Origin: Paenarthrobacter sp. Z7-10
Lineage (GTDB): Bacteria > Actinomycetota > Actinomycetes > Actinomycetales > Micrococcaceae
NCBI RefSeq assembly: GCF_026932795.1
Contig: NZ_JADPVH010000034.1
Location: 1 to 44,355 of the forward strand
Reading direction: 5' to 3'
DNA: 44,355 bases
Part shown: positions 1-8,030 of the stretch, in pieces
How positions within the stretch are numbered: position 1 is the stretch's first letter
How the letters are laid out: every line of letters begins with the position of its first letter
The notes under the pieces: model-generated
What the model saw: the letters and a program-made list of their open reading frames with translations, nothing else
What the model was told of the DNA's origin: nothing
The model's database searches: none
Program-made: the position numbers and the translations under genes

Positions 1-334
1 CGGACTGCTGCGCCACCCGGACCGTGCCCGCCGTCGTGCCTGATCCCGAAATCGCCACGACCACGTCGCCGCGTTGAACCGACGGCGTGGTGCTTTCCCC
101 GATGACGTGCACCGGCAGGCCGAGGTGCATCAGGCGCATCGCAAACGCCTTTGCCATCAGGCCACTGCGGCCCTCGCCGGCGGCGAAGATTCGCGGCGCG
201 CCGGCCAACACATCAGCCAGGCGTCGGACATCCTCCCGCTCGACGCGCTGCACCACCGTGGTGATCTCGGAAAGGACGACGTCCAACAAGTCCAATTGCT
301 GCTGGCCGGATGGGGCCATGTTGGTTTTCTTCAT
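1..334 (-). CDS. hxlB: 6-phospho-3-hexuloisomerase (partial, runs off left edge)
   Basis: Only the N-terminal ~111 residues are present; the gene continues beyond base 1. The protein is a SIS-domain sugar isomerase. Seen directly: the motif GEGRSG, followed by a conserved helix containing LMAKAFAMRLMHLG, then SGSGTT, the usual phosphosugar-binding loop of this family. In the ribulose monophosphate pathway HxlB converts the 3-hexulose 6-phosphate made by HxlA to fructose 6-phosphate in the cytoplasm. The ATG at 334 overlaps the TGA of hxlA as ATGA, so translation is probably coupled; an in-frame ATG at 319 is an alternative start. The pairing with an HPS-like gene supports the assignment. The neighbouring sugar-acid genes leave open that the real substrate is another phosphorylated ketose. 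Confidence 0.88.
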   Translation of the reverse strand, partial: MKKTNMAPSGQQQLDLLDVVLSEITTVVQRVEREDVRRLADVLAGAPRIFAAGEGRSGLMAKAFAMRLMHLGLPVHVIGESTTPSVQRGDVVVAISGSGTTAGTVRVAQQS

Positions 335-975
335 CGCGATGCCACCCCACGTTCGGCGGCGTCAGCGGCGGCACGGACTGTCCGGGCCGCCGCGACAGGA
401 TCGCCGGCGCCGGTGATCGCGGAACCAACGATGGCGCGGAGATTCTGGACTCCGCCAAGCGAAGCCAGTTCGTGCGGTCCGAGGCCACCGGCAACGGCCA
501 CCGGATGTCCGTAGGCCCACGGCCCCAGGAGGTGGCCCGGCTCGGCACCGGATTGCTGCGCGTCCTTGCCGATATGCGCGGCCAGCACAACGTGGGAGGC
601 CAACCGGGCCGCCAGTGCAGAGCGCCTCAGCTCCGGCACCACCATCAGGTCGACGACGGCTTCCAGGCCCCGCTCCGCAGCCACCCGGACTGCCGTGTCG
701 ACGGTAACATCCTCCGCGAGGGCCAGCACCGTTGCCGATGATGCACCGGCATCGAAGGCTAGTCCGAATTCGAACGCGGCGTCGTCCACGGTCTTGAGGT
801 CGGCCAGGACCGGCTTACCAGCGGCGGCCTCGACAATCTGTGCCACCGCGTCCACACCGTAGTGCTTAACGAGAGAGGTGCCCACCTCGATCCAATCTGC
901 ATAGGGTGCGACGGCTCGGGTGATGTCGATTGCCCGCCGTAGTGACATCCGATCGAGTGCGATCTGCAGCTGCAC
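331..975 (-). CDS. hxlA: 3-hexulose-6-phosphate synthase family protein (OMP decarboxylase superfamily)
   Basis: 214 residues, the usual length for HPS. This is a TIM-barrel enzyme of the orotidine-monophosphate decarboxylase superfamily. Visible active-site motifs are Asp8 (ALD), Glu30 (WIEVGT), the DxKxxD motif at Asp59/Lys61/Asp64, His134 (HIGKD), VAGG at 161-164 and the phosphate loop IVGSAIT at 182-188. HPS condenses formaldehyde with ribulose 5-phosphate. The sister enzyme 3-keto-L-gulonate-6-phosphate decarboxylase shares the same motifs, and the adjacent sugar-acid kinase makes a decarboxylase role possible. The start is GTG at 975, preceded by GGAAG. It is the fourth gene of a minus-strand operon, separated from the kinase by 113 bases and overlapping hxlB by 4. 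The family is certain; the exact reaction is not. Confidence 0.85.
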   Translation of the reverse strand: MQLQIALDRMSLRRAIDITRAVAPYADWIEVGTSLVKHYGVDAVAQIVEAAAGKPVLADLKTVDDAAFEFGLAFDAGASSATVLALAEDVTVDTAVRVAAERGLEAVVDLMVVPELRRSALAARLASHVVLAAHIGKDAQQSGAEPGHLLGPWAYGHPVAVAGGLGPHELASLGGVQNLRAIVGSAITGAGDPVAAARTVRAAADAAERGVASR

Positions 976-1026
976 TGGTTACTTCCGTTCTGCTGGGTGG
1001 AGCTTTCATGGTTCGATTTACAGTGC

Positions 1027-1070
1027 GTCCTCGGCCAGGTCCGTTCAAGACGGGTCCTTACCCAGGTCCG
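1027..1070. repeat. Direct repeat upstream of hxlA
   Basis: Two 17-bp copies, GTCCTCGGCCAGGTCCG at 1027-1043 and GTCCTTACCCAGGTCCG at 1054-1070, match at 14 of 17 positions with a period of 27 bp. They lie in the 113-bp gap between the kinase gene and hxlA, the only sizeable gap in the operon. Direct repeats here recall the HxlR-binding repeats upstream of Bacillus subtilis hxlAB, but no hxlR gene is present in the window. A regulatory role is inference. Confidence 0.4.
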
Positions 1071-1088
1071 CCCACGACAGGACGGGAC

Positions 1089-2063
1089 TCAATTCAGGGC
1101 AACCGCCAGGTGCTGTTCCGCCAGGAACGCGGCAAGCGACGGCCGGTCCGGAAGGCCGTCCTTGTCGCCGCTGCTGGTGGTGGCAAGCGCGCCGATCGCC
1201 GCGGCCCTCTCCAGCGCGGCCTCGACCGACAGGCCTTCCAGGTGCGCGCTGATCAGGCCGGCGGCGAACCCGTCCCCGGCGCCGACGGTATCGACCACCT
1301 CCACCGGGAAGATCGGGCGGTCCCAGCGGCCGGCACGCGTGTGCAGGGAGGCGCCCTGTACGGCGGCCTTCACGATGACGCGTTCGGCACCGAGGTCCAG
1401 GTAGAACCGGGCCACCTGGTCCGCGTCTGCACCGGGCAGACCGGACAACAGGCGCCCCTCGGTCAGACCAGGCAGAACCCAATCGGCGGTGGCGGCAACA
1501 TCGTTTGTCACCTGGATCATTTCTTCCTTCGACGCCCAGAGGCCGGCCCGCAGATTCGGATCAAAAGAGACCGTCGATCCGGATTCCCGGGCTATCGTGA
1601 TGGCCCGGAGCGTGAAGGCACGTGTGCTGGGCGAGAGCGCGAGCGGTATTCCTGTCACGTGGAGATGGCGTCCCAAGGCGATATAGGCATCCGTGGCGGG
1701 CGACGGCGCCAGGCGGCTGCCGGCCGAGTTCCTCCGAAAGTACGCGACTTCGGGGTCCCCACCGTCCGCACGGCTCTTGAGCTGGAATCCCGTGGCGGCC
1801 TCTGGGTCAAAGGAGACCGCAGCGGTGTCGACGCCGTGGCTGGCCAGCTCCGCGAGCGCAAAGCGGCCAAAATGGTCCTCCCCCACGCGGCCCACCCAGC
1901 CAACTCGATGGCCCAGCCGGGCGAGCCCGATCGCGACGTTCGTTTCCGCTCCGGCCAAGGCACGGTTGAAATTCGCCGCGCGTTCCAATGGCCCCGACTC
2001 GGTGGCAACGAACATCGCCATCACCTCCCCGAAGGTGACGACATCGAGCATCTGGCCGTTCAC
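1089..2063 (-). CDS. PfkB-family sugar kinase, 2-keto-3-deoxygluconate kinase-like
   Basis: 324 residues, ribokinase/PfkB fold. Seen: the N-terminal substrate region with GxxxNVAIGLARLG (about 39-51), YFRRNSAGSRL at 108-118 (resembling the YxRxxSAxS motif of KDG kinases), FDPNLR at 167-172 and the C-terminal signature DTVGAGDGFAAGL at 258-270 with catalytic Asp264. It probably phosphorylates a 2-keto sugar acid at the terminal hydroxyl using ATP, in the cytoplasm. The start GTG at 2063 overlaps the TGA of the FAH gene (GTGA); an in-frame ATG at 2051 is an alternative. It sits between the FAH hydrolase and hxlA. No KDPG aldolase or sugar-acid dehydratase lies in the window, so the pathway is incomplete here. 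2-ketogluconate kinase or 5-dehydro-2-deoxygluconokinase are other possibilities. Confidence 0.85.
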   Translation of the reverse strand: MNGQMLDVVTFGEVMAMFVATESGPLERAANFNRALAGAETNVAIGLARLGHRVGWVGRVGEDHFGRFALAELASHGVDTAAVSFDPEAATGFQLKSRADGGDPEVAYFRRNSAGSRLAPSPATDAYIALGRHLHVTGIPLALSPSTRAFTLRAITIARESGSTVSFDPNLRAGLWASKEEMIQVTNDVAATADWVLPGLTEGRLLSGLPGADADQVARFYLDLGAERVIVKAAVQGASLHTRAGRWDRPIFPVEVVDTVGAGDGFAAGLISAHLEGLSVEAALERAAAIGALATTSSGDKDGLPDRPSLAAFLAEQHLAVALN

Positions 2064-2830
2064 GACTCTGCCCCGGCGGCCGCGGGGACGGGATCCGCAG
2101 CCGCGGTACTCTCCAGCTGGCCGAGCAATGGTGAGCTGATCGAGACCCTGTCCCCGGGCTGAATCCTGCCGACCTCACCGGGGGCCCCGGTGAGCACCAC
2201 GTCCCCGGGTCCCAGCGTCATGAAGGAGGTGATGTACACCAGCACCTCCACGACGCTTCGAGCCAGATTCGCGGTGCTTCCCGATTCGAGCGGCACTCCG
2301 TTAATGCTCAAGGTGAGCTGCACCTCCGAGGGATCAAGCCCGGTTTCGAGCCAAGGTCCCAGCGGGGTCCAGCCGTCGAAGCCTTTGGCTGTTGTCCAGA
2401 GCGGATCGCTCACTTGGAGGTCCCGCGCAGTGACATCGTTTGAGAGCGTGAAACCGAGCACGTGCCGGAGGGCGTCCGCCGGGGTGAGGTGCCGCGCCGT
2501 CCGGCCGATCACGACGGCAAGTTCGGCTTCGGCGTCCACCCGTCCAATGCCTGGCGGTATCGGGATTGCGCTCCCGGGACCGGTCAGCGCCCGGGCCGGT
2601 TTGAAAAAGGCCTGCGCCGGCAGATTCCGATCTGCGGGCCCGGTGTTGTGCGCCATGCCCACCACGTTCATTGGTGTGGCCGGCGGCAGCAGGCGGGCGC
2701 CCCTCAGCGGCACCCGCTCACCGGTGGCAACCGCCGCGCCCGGCCACGGGTCCTCGATCAGCACCAGGGTGGGACCGTCGACGACGGCCCACCTGGGGCC
2801 GCCGTCGTGCTCTACACGGGCGAGCCTCAC
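2060..2830 (-). CDS. Fumarylacetoacetate hydrolase (FAH) family protein
   Basis: 256 residues. The C-terminal two thirds is a FAH catalytic domain: Glu101 and Glu103 in VDAEAELAVVIG, Asp132 in NDVTARD (the expected Mg/Mn ligands) and a conserved TAKGFD around 147-152. The family splits or decarboxylates 2-keto-4-oxo or 2-keto-3-deoxy acids, for example in sugar-acid or aromatic breakdown; the substrate here cannot be told. The start is GTG at 2830, which overlaps the TGA of the MFS gene as GTGA and is preceded by GAAGAGGG. The reading frame stays open further upstream, but that part overlaps the MFS gene and lacks FAH similarity. The end overlaps the kinase start by 4 nt. The last ~15 residues are Ala/Pro-rich and unlikely to be part of the fold. 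Confidence 0.85.
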   Translation of the reverse strand: MRLARVEHDGGPRWAVVDGPTLVLIEDPWPGAAVATGERVPLRGARLLPPATPMNVVGMAHNTGPADRNLPAQAFFKPARALTGPGSAIPIPPGIGRVDAEAELAVVIGRTARHLTPADALRHVLGFTLSNDVTARDLQVSDPLWTTAKGFDGWTPLGPWLETGLDPSEVQLTLSINGVPLESGSTANLARSVVEVLVYITSFMTLGPGDVVLTGAPGEVGRIQPGDRVSISSPLLGQLESTAAADPVPAAAGAES

Positions 2831-4209
2831 GCACGCCCTCTTCGGCTCTCGCTGGAGAGCGGCAGCTGCGCCCCGGGTAGCGTGCGTGAGCCTGCGGCGG
2901 AACGCACCCACAACATGATCGCGGCCGCCGCGGCAAGGGACGCGGCCATCAGCAGGAAGGATGCCGAGGAGGAACCGGTGAGGGAATCGAGCCATCCGAC
3001 CAGGTAGCTGCCGATGAACCCGCCGATGGCACCGAAGGAGTTCACCACGGCAATGGCCGGTGCCGCGATTGCCCGCGGCAAGAACTCGGAGATGTTCGCA
3101 AAGTACGGGCCGTAGGGTGCGTACATGGCGGCGCCGGCGATAATCAGCAGCGGATAGGAGAGCCAAAAACGATCCGGACCCAGAAGGTATGAGCCGTAGA
3201 AGGCAACAGCCCCCAGCGCGAGCCACGGCCAGACGTACCGGTTGCGGTTTCCCGAGCGGTCGGAGGCGCGGCTGTTGATCACCATGACGATGATGGCCAG
3301 CGCGTAGGGCGCGCCGGAGAGCAGCCCCGTCAAGCCGATGCCTTGGCCGGATCCGGCTTTGACAATGGTCGGGAGCCAGAAGACGAACCCGTAGATGCCC
3401 AGGCTCCAGAGCAGGTATTGGATGGAGAGCAGGACGACGTTGCGCGAGCGGAGCGCGGCCGTCAGGCCACCCTGGACCGCGGGGATCGACTTTTGTTCGG
3501 CCTCCAGTGCATTGATGACCTGGTCCCGCTCCGTGGGGTTGAGCCACTTCGCATCTTGTGGCCGGTCGGCCACCAGTTTACGGAAGACGAAGGCCCAGAT
3601 AATCGCCGGGATGCCTTCAAGAATGAACATCCAGCGCCATGAGGTCGCCTCGATCAGGAATCCCGACACCACCGTCAGCCAGAGTACCGTGACCGGGTTT
3701 CCGAGGATCAGGAAGGTGTTCGCCCGGCCGCGCTCGGCCTTGGTGAACCAGTGAGCCAGGAAGATGACCATGGCTGGGAGCACCGCGGCTTCGACGACGC
3801 CGATGAGGAACCGGACGATGATCAGGAGGGTCACATTTTGGATCACGCCCTGGGCTGCCGCGAGAACGCCCCAAAGAATGAGGCTCCAGAAAATCAGCGT
3901 GCGCACGCTGCGCTTCTCCGCGTACTGCGCTCCTGGCACTTGGAAGAGGAAGTAGCCGATGAAGAACGATGCGCCGATCAGCGCGGAAACGCCGCCGGTG
4001 ATCCCGAGATCCTGCTTCATCCCACCGGCGACGGCGATCGAATAGTTCGACCGGTCCAGGTAAGCCAGGCTGTAGGTGATGAAGGCGATCGGCAGCAGTC
4101 GTGCCCAACGCTGATGGCCCAAAACGTCTCCCACCGTGGTGCCCGGGTTGGGCGAGCGCCCGGCTCCGGTAGATCCCTGGGGCTGGTGCGCCCCTGATTG
4201 CGTGTCCAT
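2827..4209 (-). CDS. MFS transporter, anion:cation symporter (GudP/ExuT-like) family
   Basis: 460 residues with about 12 hydrophobic membrane segments. The first segment carries YSLAYLDRSNYSIA, typical of the ACS family that imports hexuronates, galactonate, glucarate and similar organic anions with protons. The loop after TM2-3 and the HWFTKAERGRA motif after TM4-5 are the usual MFS landmarks. The N-terminal 30 residues and the Arg/Ser-rich C-terminus are cytoplasmic. It is the first gene of the minus-strand operon; ATG at 4209 is preceded by GGGAG. It probably supplies the substrate for the FAH, kinase and hxl gene products. The divergent IclR regulator and the palindrome at 4247-4263 suggest substrate-dependent repression. 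Substrate is inferred from family and neighbours only. Confidence 0.88.
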   Translation of the reverse strand: MDTQSGAHQPQGSTGAGRSPNPGTTVGDVLGHQRWARLLPIAFITYSLAYLDRSNYSIAVAGGMKQDLGITGGVSALIGASFFIGYFLFQVPGAQYAEKRSVRTLIFWSLILWGVLAAAQGVIQNVTLLIIVRFLIGVVEAAVLPAMVIFLAHWFTKAERGRANTFLILGNPVTVLWLTVVSGFLIEATSWRWMFILEGIPAIIWAFVFRKLVADRPQDAKWLNPTERDQVINALEAEQKSIPAVQGGLTAALRSRNVVLLSIQYLLWSLGIYGFVFWLPTIVKAGSGQGIGLTGLLSGAPYALAIIVMVINSRASDRSGNRNRYVWPWLALGAVAFYGSYLLGPDRFWLSYPLLIIAGAAMYAPYGPYFANISEFLPRAIAAPAIAVVNSFGAIGGFIGSYLVGWLDSLTGSSSASFLLMAASLAAAAAIMLWVRSAAGSRTLPGAQLPLSSESRRGRA

Positions 4210-4246
4210 ATAGGCTCCCTTGCCAGAATTGGAGGATTATCTGTAA

Positions 4247-4263
4247 CTCCCATATTATGGGAG
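4247..4263. promoter_or_regulatory. Palindromic operator candidate 1 (IclR site) in MFS operon promoter
   Basis: CTCCCAT-ATT-ATGGGAG, two perfect 7-bp arms around 3 bp. On the minus strand it lies between a possible -35 TTGCTC (4266-4261) and a possible -10 GATAAT (4241-4236), about 37 bp before the MFS start. A bound regulator there would block transcription of the sugar-acid operon. The site matches candidate 2 at 13 of 17 positions. Function is inferred from position and symmetry. Confidence 0.6.
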
Positions 4264-4340
4264 CAACTCTCATCAGATAGAAACAGCATGCCTCCGGTCC
4301 CGTGCCCCTGTCAAGGAATTAGTTCAGCATCCGGGCGATG

Positions 4341-4357
4341 TTCCCGTATGGTGGGAG
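4341..4357. promoter_or_regulatory. Palindromic operator candidate 2 (IclR autoregulatory site)
   Basis: TTCCCGT-ATG-GTGGGAG, a weaker version of the site at 4247-4263 (13 of 17 identical), 24 bp before the iclR ATG and just ahead of its ribosome binding site. This position fits autoregulation of iclR. Inference from the repeat of the motif in one intergenic region. Confidence 0.5.
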
Positions 4358-4380
4358 TCGAGAGAGCTTTGGAGGCTGAG

Positions 4381-5184
4381 ATGACCGAAACTGCTACCGA
4401 GGTTGATGACCCGGCAGAAGTGCCGAAAAGCAGCGAACGGGACATGGTGGCCAAGGCTTTGGGCCTGCTGGGCCGGCTGGGCGAGCACCCAAACGGCGCC
4501 GCAGCCGCCGAGCTGGCACGTGAGTGCCAGCTTCCGCTAAGTACCGCACACCGGCTGCTGGGGTCACTTGTCCGGAACGGCTTTCTGGAGTTTGAGCCGA
4601 AATCGCGCCGCTACACCTTGGGCCTTCAGGTGTTCGTGCTCGGGCAGTCCGTAGCCCAAGCCCGCGGGCTGACGGGGATGGCGCGTCCGATCCTGGAGGA
4701 AGTCTCAGCGCTGACGGGCGAGGCAACGCTGATGGCGGTCCGGGACGGGAATCAGCAACTGTACGTCCACTCGGTCCAGGGGCCCCAAGGCGTCAGCGTT
4801 ATCGGCAGGCCGGGTGCCCACGGTCCACTGCACTGCACCGCCCAGGGCAAAGTACTGGTCTCCATGGCACCACAAACCATTCGAGAAGACCTGTTGAGCA
4901 GCCTGGAGCTAACCGCCAAAGGCCCCAACTGCATCACCGACCGCCAGCTTTTCCGTGCGGCCCTAGACGAAGTGCGGACCCGCGGTTGGGCCTTGGCCGA
5001 TCAGGAACACGAGGCCGGCATCCGCGCCGTGGCTGTCCCCGTTCTCGGACCCGATGGCGTGGCACTCGCCGCGATCTCGACCGCCGCGCCGGCCTACCGG
5101 ACCAGCATCGAACAGCTCATCGAATACGTGCCGGTGCTCACGGCCGCCGCTCGCCGGATCGCCGTTCGGATGCCGTCGCGCTGA
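4381..5184 (+). CDS. IclR-family transcriptional regulator
   Basis: 267 residues from the chosen ATG, which has GGAGG five bases upstream. The frame is open back to 4198, but that stretch overlaps the divergent MFS gene and carries the putative operators. Residues ~20-80 form the winged helix-turn-helix (ERDMVAKALGLLGRLGEHPNG, with a recognition helix near STAHRLLGSL). Residues ~95-262 are the IclR effector-binding domain, with the usual GRPGAHGPLHCTAQGKVLVS and a GWALADQEHEAGIRAVAVPV segment. Such regulators bind as dimers and respond to small carboxylic acids. Divergent placement makes it the likely local regulator of the MFS-FAH-kinase-hxl operon. Its effector is unknown. Confidence 0.9.
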   Translation: MTETATEVDDPAEVPKSSERDMVAKALGLLGRLGEHPNGAAAAELARECQLPLSTAHRLLGSLVRNGFLEFEPKSRRYTLGLQVFVLGQSVAQARGLTGMARPILEEVSALTGEATLMAVRDGNQQLYVHSVQGPQGVSVIGRPGAHGPLHCTAQGKVLVSMAPQTIREDLLSSLELTAKGPNCITDRQLFRAALDEVRTRGWALADQEHEAGIRAVAVPVLGPDGVALAAISTAAPAYRTSIEQLIEYVPVLTAAARRIAVRMPSR

Positions 5185-5214
5185 GCTCCGGTTACTAGCC
5201 CCCGCTACAAGTCC

Positions 5215-5233
5215 CCCGGCTCCAAGAGCCGGG
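5215..5233. terminator. Hairpin between convergent iclR and WGR-like genes
   Basis: CCCGGCTC-CAA-GAGCCGGG, a perfect 8-bp GC-rich stem directly before the stop codon of the minus-strand gene at 5234 and 31 bases after iclR. No T tract follows on either strand, so intrinsic termination may be weak. It probably serves as a bidirectional terminator. Confidence 0.55.
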
Positions 5234-5791
5234 CTACAGCGCGAAGGTCCCGCCCGGCTGCGGCGAGTGCTTGAGTTTGACGGCCGCCGGGTCTTGATTC
5301 GGAGCGACGCCGATGCTGAGTTTGGTGAAGTCCAGCCTGGCATCCCGGAGGCAAGCTTTGATGCCTGCAACGGCTTTCGCCGGGTCCGGTGCCAGTGTGA
5401 AGATATTGAGTTTGCCACCACCCAGTTCGGTCCGATCGACGATGCCGATTCCCCGCCAGGCGAAGTGGGACGTGATGGCGTCTTTGGCCTTGCGCTCGAG
5501 GTAGCGGTCCCGCTCCGTGCCCTCGGTGGTCTTAAGTGCGTATTGGGCAATCACCCAATACTGTTCTTCGGGCGGGATGACGGTGTATCCGTCCTGGCTG
5601 CATTGTTCCTGAAACGCGGCAAGGAGGGCCTCGGCGGCTTCGGCGGACGCAACATCGCTCTCCTGGGTGGCGCTCTGATGCCCCACGGCGCCGTGGTTGA
5701 CCACCAGTTGCCCGTCATCCTCGTCGTACCACGACTCGCGGAACTGCAGCACGCCGTCCTCGGACTTCCGGTACATTCTGACAATGCTCAT
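5234..5791 (-). CDS. Uncharacterised protein with WGR-like N-terminal region
   Basis: 185 residues, single-gene unit. The first ~60 residues (SWYDEDDGQLVVNHGAVG, then a helix rich in Ala/Glu and a GYT motif) resemble the WGR module found beside DNA-repair and PARP-type proteins, but the central WGR triplet is replaced by HGAVG. Residues ~75-185 match no family I know; the segment includes YLERKAKDAITSHFAWRG and a Gly-rich turn. No signal peptide or membrane segment is seen, so it is probably cytoplasmic. ATG at 5791 lacks a strong ribosome binding site. It converges on iclR and lies downstream of dxs in the same direction, with 112 bases between. Function unknown. Confidence 0.7.
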   Translation of the reverse strand: MSIVRMYRKSEDGVLQFRESWYDEDDGQLVVNHGAVGHQSATQESDVASAEAAEALLAAFQEQCSQDGYTVIPPEEQYWVIAQYALKTTEGTERDRYLERKAKDAITSHFAWRGIGIVDRTELGGGKLNIFTLAPDPAKAVAGIKACLRDARLDFTKLSIGVAPNQDPAAVKLKHSPQPGGTFAL

Positions 5792-5855
5792 GATCGTCCA
5801 TTCTTGAACCAGGCGGCACCTAACCCGTCGAAGGGTGACTGCCGCGCTTTAACTG

Positions 5856-5869
5856 CCGCTTGAAAGCGG
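5856..5869 (-). terminator. Short hairpin after dxs
   Basis: CCGCTT-GA-AAGCGG on the plus strand, 34 bases downstream of the dxs stop in its direction of transcription and upstream of the WGR-like gene. On the minus strand it is followed within a few bases by a short TT-containing stretch. The stem is short, so the call is tentative. Confidence 0.35.
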
Positions 5870-5903
5870 TTCGTGGGTTGCCGAGCCCATGGGTTGCCGA
5901 CGG

Positions 5904-7877
5904 TCACAGCTGTGGAAGCTGTCCGGTGTGCGGGGCCGGAGCCCCCGGCAGCGGGCGGGCGAAGGGGACCTTGGTGCCCAAGACTTGGGCGACGACGTCG
6001 TGCGCCACGCGCTGGGCGGTCAGGCCCACCCGTTCCAGCACTTCCGATCGGGTGCCATGATCGAGGAACTCAACCGGCAAGCCCACCTCGTTCAGTGCCG
6101 TGTCGATGCCGGCAGCCCGCATATCTTGCCGCAGGCGGGATCCCACTCCACCTGCACGGACGCCGTCTTCGATCACAATCACAATCCGGTGCTGGTCCGC
6201 CAGCGAGATGATCGACTTCGGGACCGGCAGCACCCACCTCGGGTCCACCACCGTGGAACTGATGCCTTGGGCCCCAAGCCGGTTCGAAACGTTCAGCGCC
6301 AGTTCGCTCATGGCGCCCACGCTGACAATGAGCACATCGTTGTCCACGGATCCAACCGGACGGCGTGCCAGCACGTCGACGCCGTCGTGCAGTCTCTCGA
6401 GCGCTTCGACTTCGGCGCCGACACTGCCTTTGGAGTACCGAACCACGGAGGGGCCATCCTCAATGGCCACGGCCTCACGCAGCTCCTCGCGCAATCGGCT
6501 GGCGTCGCGCGGTGCCGCCAGATGCAGGCCCGGAACGATCTGCAGCAAGGACATGTCCCACATGCCGTGATGGCTGGCGCCGTCGGGTCCTGTTACTCCG
6601 GACCGGTCCAGCACCACTGTCACACCGGCCTTGTGCAGGGCAACGTCCATCAGAAGCTGGTCAAATGCGCGGTTCAGGAAGGTGGCATAAATAGCCACCA
6701 CCGGGTGCAGTCCGCCAAACGCCATCCCCGCTGCGCTGGTGAAGGCGTGCTGCTCGGCAATGCCGACGTCGATCACCCGGTCGGGGTGACGCTCTGCAAA
6801 CTTGTGCAGGCCAACGGGGATGAGCATGGCACCGGTAATGCCCACGATGTCCGAACGCTCATCGGCAATGTCCGCAATTTCGTCGGCGAAGACACCAGTC
6901 CACGACTTCCCGCCGGGAGCATCCAGCGGCTCCCCGGTTTCGGGATCGATGATGCCCACGGCATGGAACTGATCGGCCTGATGCGCCCGGGCGGGAGCGT
7001 ATCCACGACCCTTCTCCGTCATCGCGTGGACAATGACCGGGCCGGCATAATTCTTCGCTGTGGTCAGCGCGGCCTCCATCGCTTTCTGGTCGTGGCCGTC
7101 CACGGGGCCAATGTATTTCAGCCCCAAATCGTCAAAGAGTCCCTGCGGCGCCCACCAATCCTTGACGCCTTTTTTGGCGGCGTGCAGGCTCTTGTAGATG
7201 AACTGCCCGCCCAGACCTCCGCCTTGCAGCCGGGCTTTGGCCCAGCCCATTGTGTCCTCGTATTTGCGGTGCGTGCGGACCTGGTCGATGGCTGGCCGCA
7301 GTGAGGCAAGGTAATCAGCCAGCCCGCCGACGGTTGGGGCGTACGAGCGGCCGTTGTCGTTGACAACTATCACCACCCGCCGGCGTTTATCCGCGGCGAT
7401 ATTGTTTAACGCCTCCCACGTCATGCCGCCGGTCAGCGCACCGTCGCCCACCACGGCGACGACGTAGCGGTCACCTTCGCCGGTCAGCTGACGCGCCCGT
7501 GAGATTCCGTCAGCCCAGGACAGCGACGAGGAGGCGTGAGAATTTTCGACGATATCATGCACGGATTCGGCGCGTGATGGATAGCCGGAGAGGCCGCCCT
7601 GCTGGCGAAGGTTGGAGAAATCCTGCCGGCCGGTCACCAGTTTGTGGACATAGGACTGATGGCCGGTATCGAAGACGATGCTGTCGCGGGGGGAATCAAA
7701 GATCCGGTGGATGGCCAAAGTCAGTTCGACGACGCCAAGGTTAGGTCCCAGATGTCCCCCGGTCTGGGAAACATTGCTGATCAGGAAGCGGCGGATCTCC
7801 GCCGCCAACTGTTCCATTTGATCGCTGCTGAGCTTGCTGAGGTCCCGCGGATGCGCGATGGTCTCCAAAAGTCCCAT
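5904..7877 (-). CDS. dxs: 1-deoxy-D-xylulose-5-phosphate synthase
   Basis: 657 residues. Dxs condenses pyruvate with glyceraldehyde 3-phosphate, the first step of the MEP isoprenoid pathway, using thiamine diphosphate; cytoplasmic. Visible are His42 in [14 protein letters not shown], His73 in GHQSYVHKL, the thiamine/Mg motif [16 protein letters not shown] at 144-159 and the pyrimidine-domain motif [14 protein letters not shown]. The C-terminal transketolase domain ends in the last ~120 residues. The ATG at 7877 is preceded by GAGGAGGG; the frame opens 90 bases further upstream, but this start matches family length and ribosome site. It follows acn with 153 bases between, which contain a strong terminator, so dxs probably has its own promoter. 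Confidence 0.96.
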   Translation of the reverse strand: MGLLETIAHPRDLSKLSSDQMEQLAAEIRRFLISNVSQTGGHLGPNLGVVELTLAIHRIFDSPRDSIVFDTGHQSYVHKLVTGRQDFSNLRQQGGLSGYPSRAESVHDIVENSHASSSLSWADGISRARQLTGEGDRYVVAVVGDGALTGGMTWEALNNIAADKRRRVVIVVNDNGRSYAPTVGGLADYLASLRPAIDQVRTHRKYEDTMGWAKARLQGGGLGGQFIYKSLHAAKKGVKDWWAPQGLFDDLGLKYIGPVDGHDQKAMEAALTTAKNYAGPVIVHAMTEKGRGYAPARAHQADQFHAVGIIDPETGEPLDAPGGKSWTGVFADEIADIADERSDIVGITGAMLIPVGLHKFAERHPDRVIDVGIAEQHAFTSAAGMAFGGLHPVVAIYATFLNRAFDQLLMDVALHKAGVTVVLDRSGVTGPDGASHHGMWDMSLLQIVPGLHLAAPRDASRLREELREAVAIEDGPSVVRYSKGSVGAEVEALERLHDGVDVLARRPVGSVDNDVLIVSVGAMSELALNVSNRLGAQGISSTVVDPRWVLPVPKSIISLADQHRIVIVIEDGVRAGGVGSRLRQDMRAAGIDTALNEVGLPVEFLDHGTRSEVLERVGLTAQRVAHDVVAQVLGTKVPFARPLPGAPAPHTGQLPQL

Positions 7878-7965
7878 AGATACCCTCCTCGGAAAATCGG
7901 CCGGACGTGGATTTAACTCTAACGCGTGGTCGGCGCCTACCGTGCCGGACCTGTCCGGCAACGGC

Positions 7966-8003
7966 AAAACCCCGGGCCGAACGGTTTCCCGTCCGGACCG
8001 GGG
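7966..8003 (-). terminator. Intrinsic terminator of acn
   Basis: On the minus strand, 27 bases after the acn stop: stem CCCCGG(T)CCG(G)ACGG, loop GAAA, return CCGT(T)CGG(C)CCGGGG, then TTTT. That is about 14 paired bases with one mismatch and one G-U pair, closed by a GNRA-type tetraloop and followed by a T run. It is the best intrinsic terminator in the window. Confidence 0.88.
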
Positions 8004-8030
8004 CCGGTTGATGCCTTCAGCGTCAGTGGC

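Noticed and set aside
930-2162. 410-residue open frame on the plus strand
   Set aside because: Opposite the kinase gene, whose PfkB signatures are clear on the minus strand.
2831-3547. Upstream extension of the FAH gene frame
   Set aside because: Overlaps the MFS gene completely and shows no FAH similarity; GTG at 2830 with the stop overlap is a better start.
4198-4380. Upstream extension of the iclR frame
   Set aside because: Would overlap the divergent MFS start and both operator palindromes; ATG at 4381 has a good GGAGG.
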